This document shows, in pieces, positions 11,965 to 22,849 of a stretch of DNA of 64,000 bases. Origin of the DNA: Gnetum montanum (lineage: Eukaryota > Streptophyta > Gnetopsida > Gnetales > Gnetaceae); assembly GCA_015680685.1 (NCBI GenBank), contig MNCI01000986.1, positions 668,951 through 732,950 of the forward strand, given 5' to 3'. The notes under the pieces were generated by a model. The model ran no database searches. It saw nothing but the letters and a program-made list of their open reading frames with translations, and was not told where the DNA came from. Position 1 is the stretch's first letter, and each line of letters starts with the position of its first letter. The position numbers and the translations under genes were made by a program.

Positions 11965-12075
11965 TGGTTACACAGTATAATAGGCTGTTACACTATACTA
12001 CTATGCTACACACTATAGCACTATGCTACACACTGTAGTGCTACGCTACATAGCGTAGCAGGGTGTAGAAAGTGC
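11965..12075. repeat. Palindrome-rich patch (GCTACGC/GCGTAGC)
   Basis: Several copies of a 'TATGCTACACACTATAG'-like unit end in a perfect inverted repeat at 12040-12059 (GCTACGCTA-CA-TAGCGTAGC). It replaces the reverse transcriptase of the surrounding gypsy copy. Downstream, 'aaattttgtggtgtttca' at about 12125 resembles the sequence beside the palindrome array near 61790. It may be an LTR terminus inserted or recombined here. Confidence 0.5.
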
Positions 12076-12299
12076 CATCGTTTTGACACTTAGAAAAATC
12101 TACAGTCAAGATGTCGAGACCCGAAATTTTGTGGTGTTTCAATACCCATATGGATCTAGTTGTTTATAAGGGTACTACTACCTTGGTGGTGGCAACACCC
12201 AAGACTATAGTTGACACCACTATTGATACTACTTGTACAGTTGTGGTGGAGTTCCACTTGGATAATATTTTTGTTGCTAATGGAACTACCTAGGATTAC

Positions 12300-14230
12300 C
12301 TTGAGGATAAGACAATTTTCTGGGTGTTTGTCTTTTTGCTAGTCATACACCCTAAAATCCTATAAGTATGACATGATGGGGCAACATCCCTTAGGATGTT
12401 CATATTAGCAAATGTCACACCAACTATCATCATCTAATTTAGTTTTTGCAACTTCCTCTACTGTAGCAATCCTACCCTTGCCCCTTTGATTGGCACATTT
12501 AGCTTCTTTTCATCTCCTATAGTCATGATTACTACTTTGTTCTTTGGACTCTTCAACAATTTTTAGAATAGCTTGAAATTTTCTATTCATAGAGTCCCAC
12601 AACTAATCTACCTTAGCCAAATTTTCAAAGGTAAATTTTTGAATCAGCAAGGTTTTTCGATTCACCACCTCATCAAGTGGTGATTCCTCCTCACTATCAC
12701 AAAATGGAACCTCCCTCTTATGAATGGAAGGATCTTGGTTGTATTCTTCTGCACTTTCGTATTTTCTCAACTCTCCTTCTTCTTTTGCTACCTGCTCAAT
12801 TAGCCTTTAGATCTAATGGGCTCTTAATTTTGACAATCTTCCTCAAATGTAGATCCTAAGAGTTCTCCTCATTTTAGAGCAAAGACCATCTATGATATGG
12901 CAAAGTTGTTCCTGTTGAGAGTAACCATGCTTAAGGCATCAATGTAATAAGGAATAATATCTACCCATGGTAGAATCCAAGGAGTCATGTGTTCCTTCCT
13001 TCCAATCTTGGTTCTACCTTCTCAAATTGGATACTCGGGAATATGTTTGATACTTATCATTGAATAGTTTGAGCATCATACTCCATCTATGAATTGATTC
13101 TGACTCCAAGGAATAGTACCATCTTTCTACTTCTTTGGTGAGTGTCCTCAGAAATAACTTAAGCATTTGCTAGTCCTTTTCTATGTTATGTAAGGCACAA
13201 GCATTGTGAAAAGCCTAAAGATGATTTTGTGGATCAAAGTTATATCCCCCCTCAAACCTGGGGATGTTGTTCATATCTAGTTACTTGATCCTACTATCTT
13301 TCACATGCCTTGTCAAAATTCTCACTGCCTCTACGATGTTTAACATGCTTCGGATGGTGAGCAAAGGCTCATTGTAGCCATGTCCCTAGTGCCTATGATG
13401 TCCTCTACTATCCCTTCTCTCATGGTGATGGACCTCTCTTGCATTCCCATGCCACAGATCTCAACTTACTCAATGGTCCCTATGATCATCTTAGTCCTAT
13501 CGATCATCTCCATCATAATCGCATCCCCTGCAATTACGTATGGAGCCAAAAGAGGAAGAAGATGATGACGAAGGTGAAGAGGGAGGAGAACTAGCATAAT
13601 CATGGTGCCTACCACCTTCTCTTCAGTGGTCATGGCCACAATCATGATCATGCTACTTACCTACATCCCTATGATAACTCTTCTCTTTAATCCCACTTTG
13701 TCATGGGATTTGTTCTTGCCAAACCTCAGATTATGTATCATGAACTACAAGTTCTAGTTTTGACCCCCTTTATCGAAGTTAAAGAGAGGAGTCTCTTTGT
13801 ATCAAAAACTCCCAGAGATGGGTTCTTCACCATCTTTTTGGCACATTAGGAATGGGAAATCATTGGACCACTTCCCCTTCATAGACTTGTAATGCTACTC
13901 TATTTATTAATCCCTCAAACATTGTGCATCAGTAGGGTGATAATCCCTAGCATCACTATCCTGCACAACATATTCAGTATGAAGCCCTTAGATGCCCAAC
14001 TACATAAGAGTTTGGTGGAGCATCGTAGGAATGGATTGATCGAGCAACAACACAATGTTTCCCTCCATGTCTTACCACTACAGTTGTTCATCCCAGTGTA
14101 AAATGAAGGTGAATCTGGGTACATACTCATTAGTATGAGCATATATCACTTTGTATTACTAGGGCACTTGCTAATTTACTTCGTCAGACTTGGGTGGAGA
14201 ATCACTCCTATGAGAAGAAGAAATCTTTAT
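12300..14230 (-). pseudogene. gag remnant of the deleted gypsy copy
   Basis: Collinear with the gag of the complete element (32630-34666). It retains the 'HPKGC'-like knuckle region near 12390 and the Arg/His/Ser-rich segment around 13400-13660. Many stops and frameshifts occur and no continuous frame is left. The plus- and minus-strand open frames of about 60 codons here are incidental. Confidence 0.6.
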
Positions 14231-14388
14231 TAGAAGACAAGAAATGCAATGTGCTTTCTTATAATTTTTGTAGTTATTTTGATGTATGATATGACTTTAG
14301 GATTTGTTCCAATGATGTTAAATAAATTTTTTTACTGAGTCCTACATAGTGCACACAACAAACTAAAGGTCCCTAACAATGGCACCAA

Positions 14389-15253
14389 TGATGAGCAATG
14401 AGTATACCCTACACTCAACCATAAAAATTATAAGCATTCATGTGCAATCTGGTCAAATTCTATAGACCTTAAGTTCCCAAGTACATTGGTTCCAGGAGGT
14501 GAAATTTAATCATGACAATCATTGTCTTCCCAACTACCCTTGTGAAGCTTAGTTGTATGGTTAAGTGTAATTGGAACACATGATTTTTATTATTTTATAT
14601 TTTATTCACCTATGATTGATAACAAGTTGAAACTTAATTCATTAACCAATTTAACTAATTTGATTGCTAATTAATAACTAACTATCCTATCATAAGCATC
14701 TAGTCCCACTTTCCGTACACATCCTGAATGCATACAACACTAGTGAGTTACCAAGCATTAGGCATTGTTGGGATTACCAAGTGATATATGTTATGCTCAA
14801 AGCAATCATACTTATGTTTTTAATATATTTAGCTTAATTCATTAATTAATTAAAATCTTACTTATTGTAATTAATGAAAATGGTAAATGTAGAAATAAAT
14901 CATTAATCTATTCCAAGTGCTACAAGGTTTGATCAAAAGGCTTATCTTTATTGCTATTCACACTACTGTACTCAAGTACATTAGTGCTCGAATAAAGATC
15001 TATACACTTTTTAACTTCTGCTACAGGCACTCAGAAAATATTCTAACTCTCAAATGAATAAACTACAAGAACCTTGGTAAGCTATTACTAAAAAACTCCC
15101 TCTTTACATGGTGGGAGCACCGTATTTATAGACTTTATTGTGGAGCTACACCAATGAGGCCTCATAAATGCAGCAAACACTACATTGACACAACCCCATC
15201 AATGGGGGCCTATTGACACAGCCCCGTCGATGCGACACTTTGACACTTCATCA
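14389..15253 (-). repeat. 5' LTR of the deleted gypsy copy (right end approximate)
   Basis: It starts TGATGAGCAATGAG at 14389, directly after a decayed primer binding site ('ggcacca' at 14381-14387; on the minus strand TGGTGCCATTGTTAGGG, transitions away from TGGCACCGTTGCCGAGG). The right end is set at CTTCATCA (15253) by analogy with the ...CATCA ends of related LTRs. Unit-like 'ATTGACACA..CCCATCAATG' sequences occur near that end. The end position is uncertain. Confidence 0.55.
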
Positions 15254-17006
15254 ACATAGATACTACACACATATTAACATAGTTGTCCCATATAGCAAAC
15301 ACACATACCAATGTAGCTTGGACATAGAGTTATCTAAGCCCCATCTCATCTCCTTTGACTTTGGTTAATGGTAATCTTATTGAGAGTGTTGTCACACATT
15401 AAGATAACTAACCATCATAAAATCCCAAAAAAAAAACTACATAGAACACTATGTAAGAAAATCCAATAAAAAACAAGAAACAAAACTAAGGAGTAGAAGA
15501 CAATGCAAGGAAACAACATGTATTAAAGCTAAAACAACCTAAGAAAAATTAACACATTGAATAAAGCTCATAATAATGCAAAAAAATTAAAAGCAAACAC
15601 AAATTAAAACTAAAAAATGATGAAACCACATATGGAAGAAAACTAGAAAAAATCAAAAATAAATTTAAAATTTCTTACAAGTAAAATTGTAGAATTAAGA
15701 CATAATAAAATTAAAACAACACAAATCAAAATGAAAACAATACATAGAATATAAAACACATAATTAAAATGAAAAAATTAAAAAATTAAAACCAAAGTGA
15801 AATTATCAAAGTTAACAAAATTTTACAAATGGAATCAAATTCCAAATGGTACAAATTAGTGGATTTTAATTAAACTTAGGACATTCTTTTCTCTAATAAA
15901 TAGTATTACCAACATGCTAATAAGATTAATTAAGATTTTTTGTAATAAATTTATTATTTAAAATACTTGAAAGGGAAGGGCCCCTCCACTAACCAAGACC
16001 CTTTTGAAAAGTCCTAGAAGATAGATAGCATTTAGACTCCTTCCACATTCATACTTGGTACATGTATTAATGTTGCTACCATGCATAGCTCACACATAAA
16101 TCAATAAATTAATGCTTACGAGATGCCTCAACTTACTAATATTTACTAATTATTATAATTGTAAAAATAATTATACCCTTCATAATGATAGAAATTTTTT
16201 TCTATAAAAAAGCCTTAGCCTACACTTTTACATAAAATCCCTAAAATGGGTTGAGAAGTGCGGATTACTAAGGAAAACATCAATAACACATTAAACACCT
16301 ATAACCACTAACAAGGACAACATTTTAGGGTTTATGCTTCTTCTTTTTTTCTTTTATATTTTTTTATCTTTCTTTCTTCTTCCTTTTTTTTAACTCTTTT
16401 CTTTTAATGTATTGAATAGCAAATTTTAAGGATACCCTTTAATAATACAATGGCAATTTCAATGCTTTTTTTAATAAAATTTAAAAATTTTAGCTATTTT
16501 TTTATATTCTCTAACAACATAAAACAAAACTACCTAAAACATAAATGAGCATAGTTGAAATTCAACATGGAAACCTCTAAAACCTCTCTTACTATTTACA
16601 ATGAATATTGGAAAAATGAATCCAAATATGTAAAATAGTAAATATTAATGAGAAGATCCATATTAATGTTTTTCACCAAAAATGAAATATAGATTTAGAA
16701 AAAAGTAAAATGCAGGAAGCATCCATCTATAAAATAACACCACAGATTAAAAACCACCTGAAATATAAATGAGTATAACTAAAATTTAATGCAACAAAGT
16801 CTAAATCCTCTCTTATTGTTCATGATCAAAATCAAGAATAAAATAAGAAGAAAAAAATAGATATTAATGTAGCAACCTCCAAAATCTTTCTTATTATTGA
16901 AAATGAAAATAGAAAAAAAAATCTAAATCTATAAAATAATCAATATTGATAAAAAGAAGTAGATCACTCTACTCCTACCCCTATTTTTCCTTGATAGTGA
17001 AATATA
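15254..17006. other. AT-rich intergenic stretch, no gene
   Basis: Very AT-rich, with poly-A and poly-T tracts, and no coding signal on either strand. The block near 16680 (GAAATATAGATTTAGAAAAAA...CATCCATCTA) recurs at about 17166, which points to an old local duplication. Confidence 0.5.
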
Positions 17007-17157
17007 AAGAATCATCACCTAAAGGCTTAATACTCATCTCACCAAGGTGGGGTCCCAAGAGGATTGGTGGATAAGCGAAAGCCTAACCTCTTTTGAGTAG
17101 CTACACCAAGGCTCAAACTCAAGTCTTACGACCTAAGAAATAAACACCTTATCATCA
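17007..17157 (-). mobile_element. tRNA-derived SINE with target-site duplication
   Basis: On the minus strand the right end reads like a degraded tRNA-type Pol III promoter: an A-box-like TGATGATAAGG followed about 30 bases later by a B-box-like AGTTTGAGCCTT, then 'GGTGTAGCTAC'. It is flanked by near-identical direct repeats, CTTGATAGTGAAATATA (16990-17006) and CTTGATAATAAAATATA (17158-17174), with two mismatches. Length, promoter and duplication together fit a plant SINE. The family is not identified. Confidence 0.65.
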
Positions 17158-17442
17158 CTTGATAATAAAATATAGATTTAGAAAAAATAAAAGCATAAGA
17201 AGTATCCATCTACAACATGACATTATAAAATAAAATCACAATAAAATAAAATGTAGATATAAATCTTAAAAGAAAAGAAGGATTTGAAAACAAGATAATA
17301 ACACTATGCTTTGTCATTTCACGGAGGTAGTTGAATAGAAACTTGATATAGGTTCTAAGTAGAATTAGCCAAGTTGAGTGACATTTGTTAATCACATAGA
17401 ACATATCAAAAATGAATGTACATAAAGCTTTTATACATATAT

Positions 17443-17927
17443 TGTAAGGTGGATGAAGGGATGAAGGAAACTTTGTCTTAATTTTATCCAACATGGATAT
17501 CTCCATCACAAATATTTTGACCTTCATTATGCTATTTTTTGATTCTATGTATATCCTAGTTCCTCATTTGTTTGTTCCTATACCTATCCACACCAAAAAT
17601 AAACTATCTTCTCTTCCTTTATTTTGCATTTATTTTGGTAACTCTAGCAATATATATGGAGCTCTAAGGAAGCATCCTTGACACATGACACAACACAAAA
17701 ATGGCTAATGCCTAAGCTACAATCCTTCCCTCCATTATACTCATTAATTCTCTTTGTACTTCAATCTTGAAGTTATGCTGCTACTAACGATTCAGGAATT
17801 GATTTTTGCTAGGGTTTTTCACCTTGAAGTTTTTCCCTAGCACAACTTTGTATCTTGCCAATTTTTGCATTAATATTCATTTTATCTAAAAATTTTATTA
17901 GTATTATGTGCAAGAGACTAGGAATAA
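17443..17927 (+). repeat. 5' LTR of the copia element
   Basis: It starts TGTAAGGTGGATGAAGG and ends near GACTAGGAATAA before the primer binding site. It matches 21914-22398 along its length, including 'CCTTCATTATGCTATTTTTT' and 'CAATCCTTCCCTCCATT'. The LTR terminus is not a canonical CA, so the right end is set by the point where the two copies stop matching. Confidence 0.8.
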
Positions 17928-17931
17928 AAAT

Positions 17932-17943
17932 TGGTATCATAGC
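17932..17943 (+). promoter_or_regulatory. Primer binding site (initiator tRNA-Met type)
   Basis: TGGTATCATAGC, four bases after the 5' LTR, differs by one base from the usual plant copia primer site TGGTATCAGAGC. Confidence 0.8.
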
Positions 17944-17999
17944 AAGGTTCTACACAAAACAAATTTTCTTTGTCTAAGTGTTTGCAAGGAATCATGACC

Positions 18000-18780
18000 A
18001 ACTCTTCAACCAAATTTAAGATTGAAAACTTCAATAGATCCAATTATGAACTATGGAAGATCAAGATGAAGAATCTTTTGATTGAAAAAGATCAACACGT
18101 TTTAATCTTAAGCACAAATCCAAATAAAGTTTCTGATGAAGAATGGAAAAAATTGAACTTAAAAGTGATAAGTACCATTCATTTATATTTGTCAGATTTA
18201 GTATTGCTTAACGTTTCCAATGATTCTTCTTCTAAGGATTTATGGGATGAGCTGCAAGCTTTATACCAAACAAAATCCTTAACAAATTAGTTATTTTTAA
18301 AGAAGTGATTATATGAATGTAAAATGGTTGAAAGTATAGCTATTACAAAACACTTGAACACCTTTAATACATTAGTTCATCAACTGAAATCCATTGAGAT
18401 GAAAATGAATGAGGAAGATCAATGCATCACATTCATCAACACACTTCCAAATTCATGGAACATATTTGTGATAAATGTAAGTAATACATCTACCAACTTT
18501 ATTTTTGATAATATTGGTGGTTAGTTATTGTTTGAGGAAGCAAGAAAAAAATGTATACTCCTCAAAATGATGTATTATTTGGTAAAAATGATGTAAAGCA
18601 AAATTTTTTCAAGAGGGCTCAATTTAAGAATAAATCTCAAAAAAAATTTTAAAAAGCCATCTAAATGTTGGAATTGTGGTAAAGCTGGTCATGTAAAGAA
18701 ATATTATAAAGCCCCTCCAGAAAAGGAAAAAGAGAATAATGTATCAAAAAGTGATAAAGCCCCTCCTGCTTGAGAGGGAG
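18000..18780 (+). pseudogene. copia gag remnant with zinc knuckle
   Basis: From about 17994 the frame reads 'MTNSSTKFKIENFNRSNYELWKIKMKNLL', the N-terminal pattern of copia gag (UBN2-type), then 'SSKDLWDELQALYQTKS'. After stops and a frame change, a CCHC knuckle appears near 18665 as 'CWNCGKAGHVKKYY', in which the last Cys has become Tyr (TGT to TAT). Gag would package the RNA; this one is broken. Confidence 0.75.
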
Positions 18781-19199
18781 ATTTATATGTTGTGTCATCC
18801 TTTGATAATGTTGATACATATTCATGTTTGTGGACTCGTGTAGCTCATCACTACACTCTACATGTTAATTGGTTCAGGGAGTATATATCATTTGATCTCA
18901 AAATGGTAAGATTGGGTAATGATGGTTTGTGCAAAGTTATAGGTTATGAAAAGATAAAGATTTAGTTTAATGATGAAATAGTTAAATCAATTCCCAATGT
19001 ATGTCATGTTTCAACACTTACTAAAAATATATTGTCTATAAGTGAATTGAATGATGCAAGACTAATTCTTATCTTTAGAGGTGGAAAATATTCAATATTG
19101 CATAGTTCATTTGTTTTGGCTTTTAGAAATACAACTAGCTAGTTGTATAAATTAGAAGCTAAGACATTAAATCAAAGATTAAGTGCATTTGCAGTTATT

Positions 19200-20080
19200 G
19201 ATTTAAATTCAAGTATTGATTTATGGCATAAAAGAATGAGATATCTTGGTAAAAAATGACTTAAGGAACTTTACAAGCAAGGTAAATTTAAGTTTTAAAA
19301 GATTTTTTAGATTTCTATCATCATTGTCTATATGGCAAACAAAGGAATTATAGTTTTTAAAAAATTAATGCTAAATCTCTTCAAATATTAAAACTAATGC
19401 ATAGTGATGTATATGAACCAGTTAAAGATATTAGCACAAGTTCTCTTAAAGGAACTATGTATTATGTTTCTTTTATTGATAGAAAGAGTTGAATCTATTT
19501 ATTAAAACATAAGTTTGAAGTATTTGAAAAATTCAAAGAATTCAAAGCTCCTTGTCAAGAATTATTTAGGAAAGAAAATCAAAATTCTAAGAATTGACAA
19601 TGGTGGTGAGTTTTGTTTAAATCAATTTAATGCTTTCTATAAAGAACAAGGTATTCAAAGGCAAAAGACTATTCCAAGGACTCCTTAAAAATGGAGTATC
19701 AAAGCGCTCAATCAAACATTGATGAAATATGCTAGATGTATGCTCAATGAATCTAATCTTGATAAGTGTTTCTAGGGTGAAGCAGTAATGACTACATGTT
19801 ATCTTATCAATAAATCTCCTTCATCAACTCTTGACGTAAAAATTCTGAAGGAAGATTGGAGTGGTATGTCCATTAATTAAAATTATTTAAAGATTTTTGG
19901 TTGTGAAGCCTATGTACATGTTCCAAAATCTCATAGGTCCAAATTAGACTCTAAGTTTATCAAATGTATTTTTCTTGGCTATGGACATGCTATTAAAGCT
20001 TATAAGTTATATAACCCAAAAAGTAAAAGGATTATTTATAGTCGAGATGTCATATTTAAAATAATGTGGATCTATGAAGG
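19200..20080 (+). pseudogene. copia integrase remnant
   Basis: Fragments include 'LWHKRMRYLGKK' (GAG-pre-integrase region), then 'RIDNGGEFCLNQFNAFYKEQGI' with the second catalytic Asp. Then come 'KALNQTLMKYARCML' (usually ERMNRTLxERARCML, with the catalytic Glu region damaged) and 'FGCEAYVHVPKSHRSKLDSKF', the conserved integrase C-terminal block. Numerous stops and frameshifts are present. Confidence 0.75.
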
Positions 20081-20399
20081 AGGAATCTTTAAATACTAAA
20101 ACTCTTTCAAATAATGTAACTCCTATGTATGTGCCTATTGAAATTAATGATGAAATTTCTGAGGATCATCCTCCCTTGGTGAGGAATATTGCCCCTAGCG
20201 AAGAAGATGGTGATAGCATGGTAGATCAAGAGGAACTACATGAAGAGGGAGAAAATAGTTTCAATGAAGATGAGCCATTAATACATTCAACACATATAAG
20301 AAAATTCCCATGATATCTAAATGAACATGTATTGTTTACTAAAAATGATGAGCCTTCAACATATAATGAGGCATGTTTATCCTTGCAAAAATATAGAAT

Positions 20400-21100
20400 G
20401 GAAACAAGCAATGGATGTTGAAATTTCATTAATTCATAAGAATAAAACATGAAAATTGGTTGAACTTCTACCAGGTAGGAAACTCATTGGAAATAAATGG
20501 GTGTATAGGATAAAATCTAAAAAACAATTCAAAGCTCGACTTGTTGCTAAAGGATATTCTTAGAAAAATGGAATTAATTATGATGAAATTTTTTTCCATT
20601 AGTTAAATTAACATCCATAAGATCATTATCATTCATTATAGCTATTTATAAGCTTGAACTTGAACAAATAGATGTGAAAATAACATTCCTCAATCATGAT
20701 CTTGAGGAAGAAATCTATATGCTTCAACTAGAAGGATATGAAATAAATGGAAAAGAACATATGGTGTGTCAATTATTAAAATTGCTATATGGGCTCAAAC
20801 AAGCACCAAGGATATGGAATAAAAAGTTCAATGACCACATGATGAATCTTGGCTTTGTTAGAAGTGTAACAGACAAGTGAAAAATATATCAGCTTGCTAC
20901 TATATGTTGATGACATGTTGATGGAAGGTAATAAGATACAAGATATTTAGGAGTTAAAACTTCATTTGTCTTCTCAATTTGAGATGAAGGATCTTAGTGC
21001 TACACAAAAAATTTTAGGCATGAAAATTAAAAGGGACAACGCAAATAAAAGCCTTTGGCTTGGATAGCCTACATATGTTGAAAATATTTAATATGCATGA
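20400..21100 (+). pseudogene. copia reverse transcriptase remnant
   Basis: Recognisable pieces are 'GNKWVYRIKSKK', 'YKLELEQIDVKITFLNHDLEEEIYMLQLEGYE' (motif A), 'KLLYGLKQAPRIWNKKFNDHM' (motif B) and the catalytic YVDD at 20903-20914. The frame around 'KWVYRIK' lacks several residues and the downstream part changes frame. It is non-functional. Confidence 0.8.
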
Positions 21101-21154
21101 CTGCAAGCTTATGACTACACCTTGTGAAACTAGTATTAAACTTTTAATTGAATA

Positions 21155-21830
21155 ATGCCCAAAGACAAGAAAAAAAAAGAGCTCATGGTTAAAATTCCAT
21201 ATGTTAGTGCTTTCAGAAATTTAATGTATGCAGTGGTCTCTACTAGACATGATATTGCTTATATTGTTGAAAAACATAGTCAATATATGACCAATCCAAG
21301 GAAACAACACTGGGTTGCAATAGAACAAGTGATTTGATATCTTTGTAGTACTATGAATTATGAAATCTATTACAAAAATGATTCCAATGGACTTCATGGC
21401 TTCATTGATGCAAATTGGGGCAATGATATTGATAGTAGGAAATCTACTAGTGGATATGTGTTTAATCTTTCTTAAGGTGTTGTTTCTTAGAAAAGTTAGA
21501 AATAATCTTGTGTTGCTTAGTCTACTATTGAAGCTGAACATGTGGGTGCTAACTTGGCATTCAAAGAGGCTATATGGCTTTAAAAGCTAACAGCTGAACT
21601 TGGCATCACTTAAACTTTGATTAATATTGGCTGTTATAGTCAAAGTGTCATAAGCATATCCAAGAATCTAACTTTTCATTTCCAAATGAAGCAAATTGAA
21701 ATATGGTATCACTACATACAAAAGGAAATTAAAAAGTAAAGGATTATTCTAAATAAGATATCTATTGAAGCAAATCCTATAGATATACTCACCAAGTCAA
21801 CTCTTGCTAAAAAGCTTCTTTGGTGTTGAT
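21155..21830 (+). pseudogene. copia RNase H remnant
   Basis: Typical blocks are 'VPYVSAFRNLMYAVVSTRHDIAY'-like sequence (SAVGSLMYAMVCTRPDIA in active elements), 'HGFIDANWGNDIDSRKSTSGYVFNLS', 'STIEAEHVGANLAFKEAIWL' and the end block 'NPIDILTKSTLAKK'. Stops interrupt the frame. It ends about 80 bases before the polypurine tract. Confidence 0.8.
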
Positions 21831-21900
21831 CAACATTTGGTCTTCTTCAAACCTGATTTCCTAAAATGGTATAGACTATTCTTTAAAGCCGCTTTACCTT

Positions 21901-21913
21901 CAAGAGGAAGAAT
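21901..21913 (+). promoter_or_regulatory. Polypurine tract of the copia element
   Basis: CAAGAGGAAGAAT directly precedes the 3' LTR. It would prime plus-strand DNA synthesis. Confidence 0.8.
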
Positions 21914-22398
21914 TGTAAGATGGATGAAGACATGAAAGCAAATCTACCTTAATTTTCTCCAACGTGGATTTCTCCACCGTAGATATTTTGGCCTTCATTA
22001 TGCTATTTTTTTATTCTATGTACATCATAGTACCTTTTTTCCCCCTATTTTTGTACCTATCCCCACCAAAAATAAACTACCTTATCCCCCTTTATTTTGG
22101 GTTTATTTTGGTAATCTAAGTAATATATATGAAGCTTGAAGAGAGCATCCTTGACACAACACAACACAACAATGGCCAATGCCTAAGCTGCAATCCTTCC
22201 CTCCATTGTACTCATTAATTCTCTCTATGCTTTAATCTTGAAGCTATGCTGCTATTAATGGTCCACTAACTGATTTTTGCTAGGATTTTTCACCTTGAAA
22301 GATTTCCCTAGGGTAACTCTGTGTCTTGCCAATTTTTGCATTATTCTTCATTTTATCTAAAAATCTTATTAGTATTGTGTGCAAGAAACTAGGAATAA
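21914..22398 (+). repeat. 3' LTR of the copia element
   Basis: It starts TGTAAGATGGATGAAGAC and is collinear with 17443-17927. Differences are mostly transitions plus small indels. It is followed by the target duplication TATAT. Confidence 0.8.
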
Positions 22399-22403
22399 TA
22401 TAT

Positions 22404-22849
22404 ATTACATACACTTGGTAATATTTTATTGGTATAAACAATAAAAGCTACTGCAAAATAGCACATGCATTAATACATCCTTTTATGTTGACACCATGAG
22501 TGTGACTAAGAATTTTACAAGATACATTAATGTAACTTGGTAATATGGCCAAAGTTTATAACACACATATCTATAATAATTGAGCATGTATAAAAAAAAT
22601 ATCAAGTCTCACACACCAATAATATTAAATTTTTAACATTACCTTTCTATGCTCTACAAAGATTTTACCTTTCTATGCTCTGCAAAGATTTTTCATTTGT
22701 CTTTTCTTGTAGAACAATATGTGGTTGAGGAATGGGAATTGTTAGAACCCTAAAAGAATTATAATATAGTTCAATTAAAACTTTGTCCACTAGAATTAAA
22801 CTTATGACTTGAGCTTTATGAATCTTAGCAATAAGGCCAAACAATTGCA
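22404..22849. other. AT-rich spacer between the copia element and the satellite
   Basis: No coding or RNA gene signal. A 21-base unit (around 'TTACCTTTCTATGCTCT.CAAAGATTTT') occurs twice at about 22640-22690. Confidence 0.5.

Larger units (their letters stand above)
8960..15253 (-). mobile_element. Internally deleted Ty3/gypsy (Athila/Tat-like) element
   Basis: Collinear on the minus strand with the complete element at 25703-35604. The 3' untranslated part (8960-10200) matches 27400-28400, the integrase (10382-11200) matches 28680-29430, the RNase H piece (11653-11937) matches 29950-30290, and the gag region (about 12300-14230) matches 32630-34670. A 5' LTR follows at 14389. Almost all of the reverse transcriptase and protease is gone between 11940 and 12300, where an unrelated palindrome-rich patch sits. 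No 3' LTR was found at the low-coordinate end. Confidence 0.7.
17443..22398 (+). mobile_element. Full-length, decayed Ty1/copia retrotransposon
   Basis: A 4.96-kb element with LTRs at 17443-17927 and 21914-22398 and a 5-bp target duplication TATAT (17438-17442 and 22399-22403). A primer binding site TGGTATCATAGC at 17932 resembles the plant initiator-Met site TGGTATCAGAGC, and a polypurine tract sits at 21901-21913. The order gag, integrase, reverse transcriptase, RNase H is that of Ty1/copia. All frames carry stops, mainly TAG/TAA in place of glutamine codons, so the copy cannot move by itself. Confidence 0.88.

Noticed and set aside
13380-14142. Short frames on both strands rich in Met, Ile and Ser
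   Set aside because: The region is collinear with the gypsy gag on the minus strand. The listed frames are shadows of its degenerate, repetitive codons.
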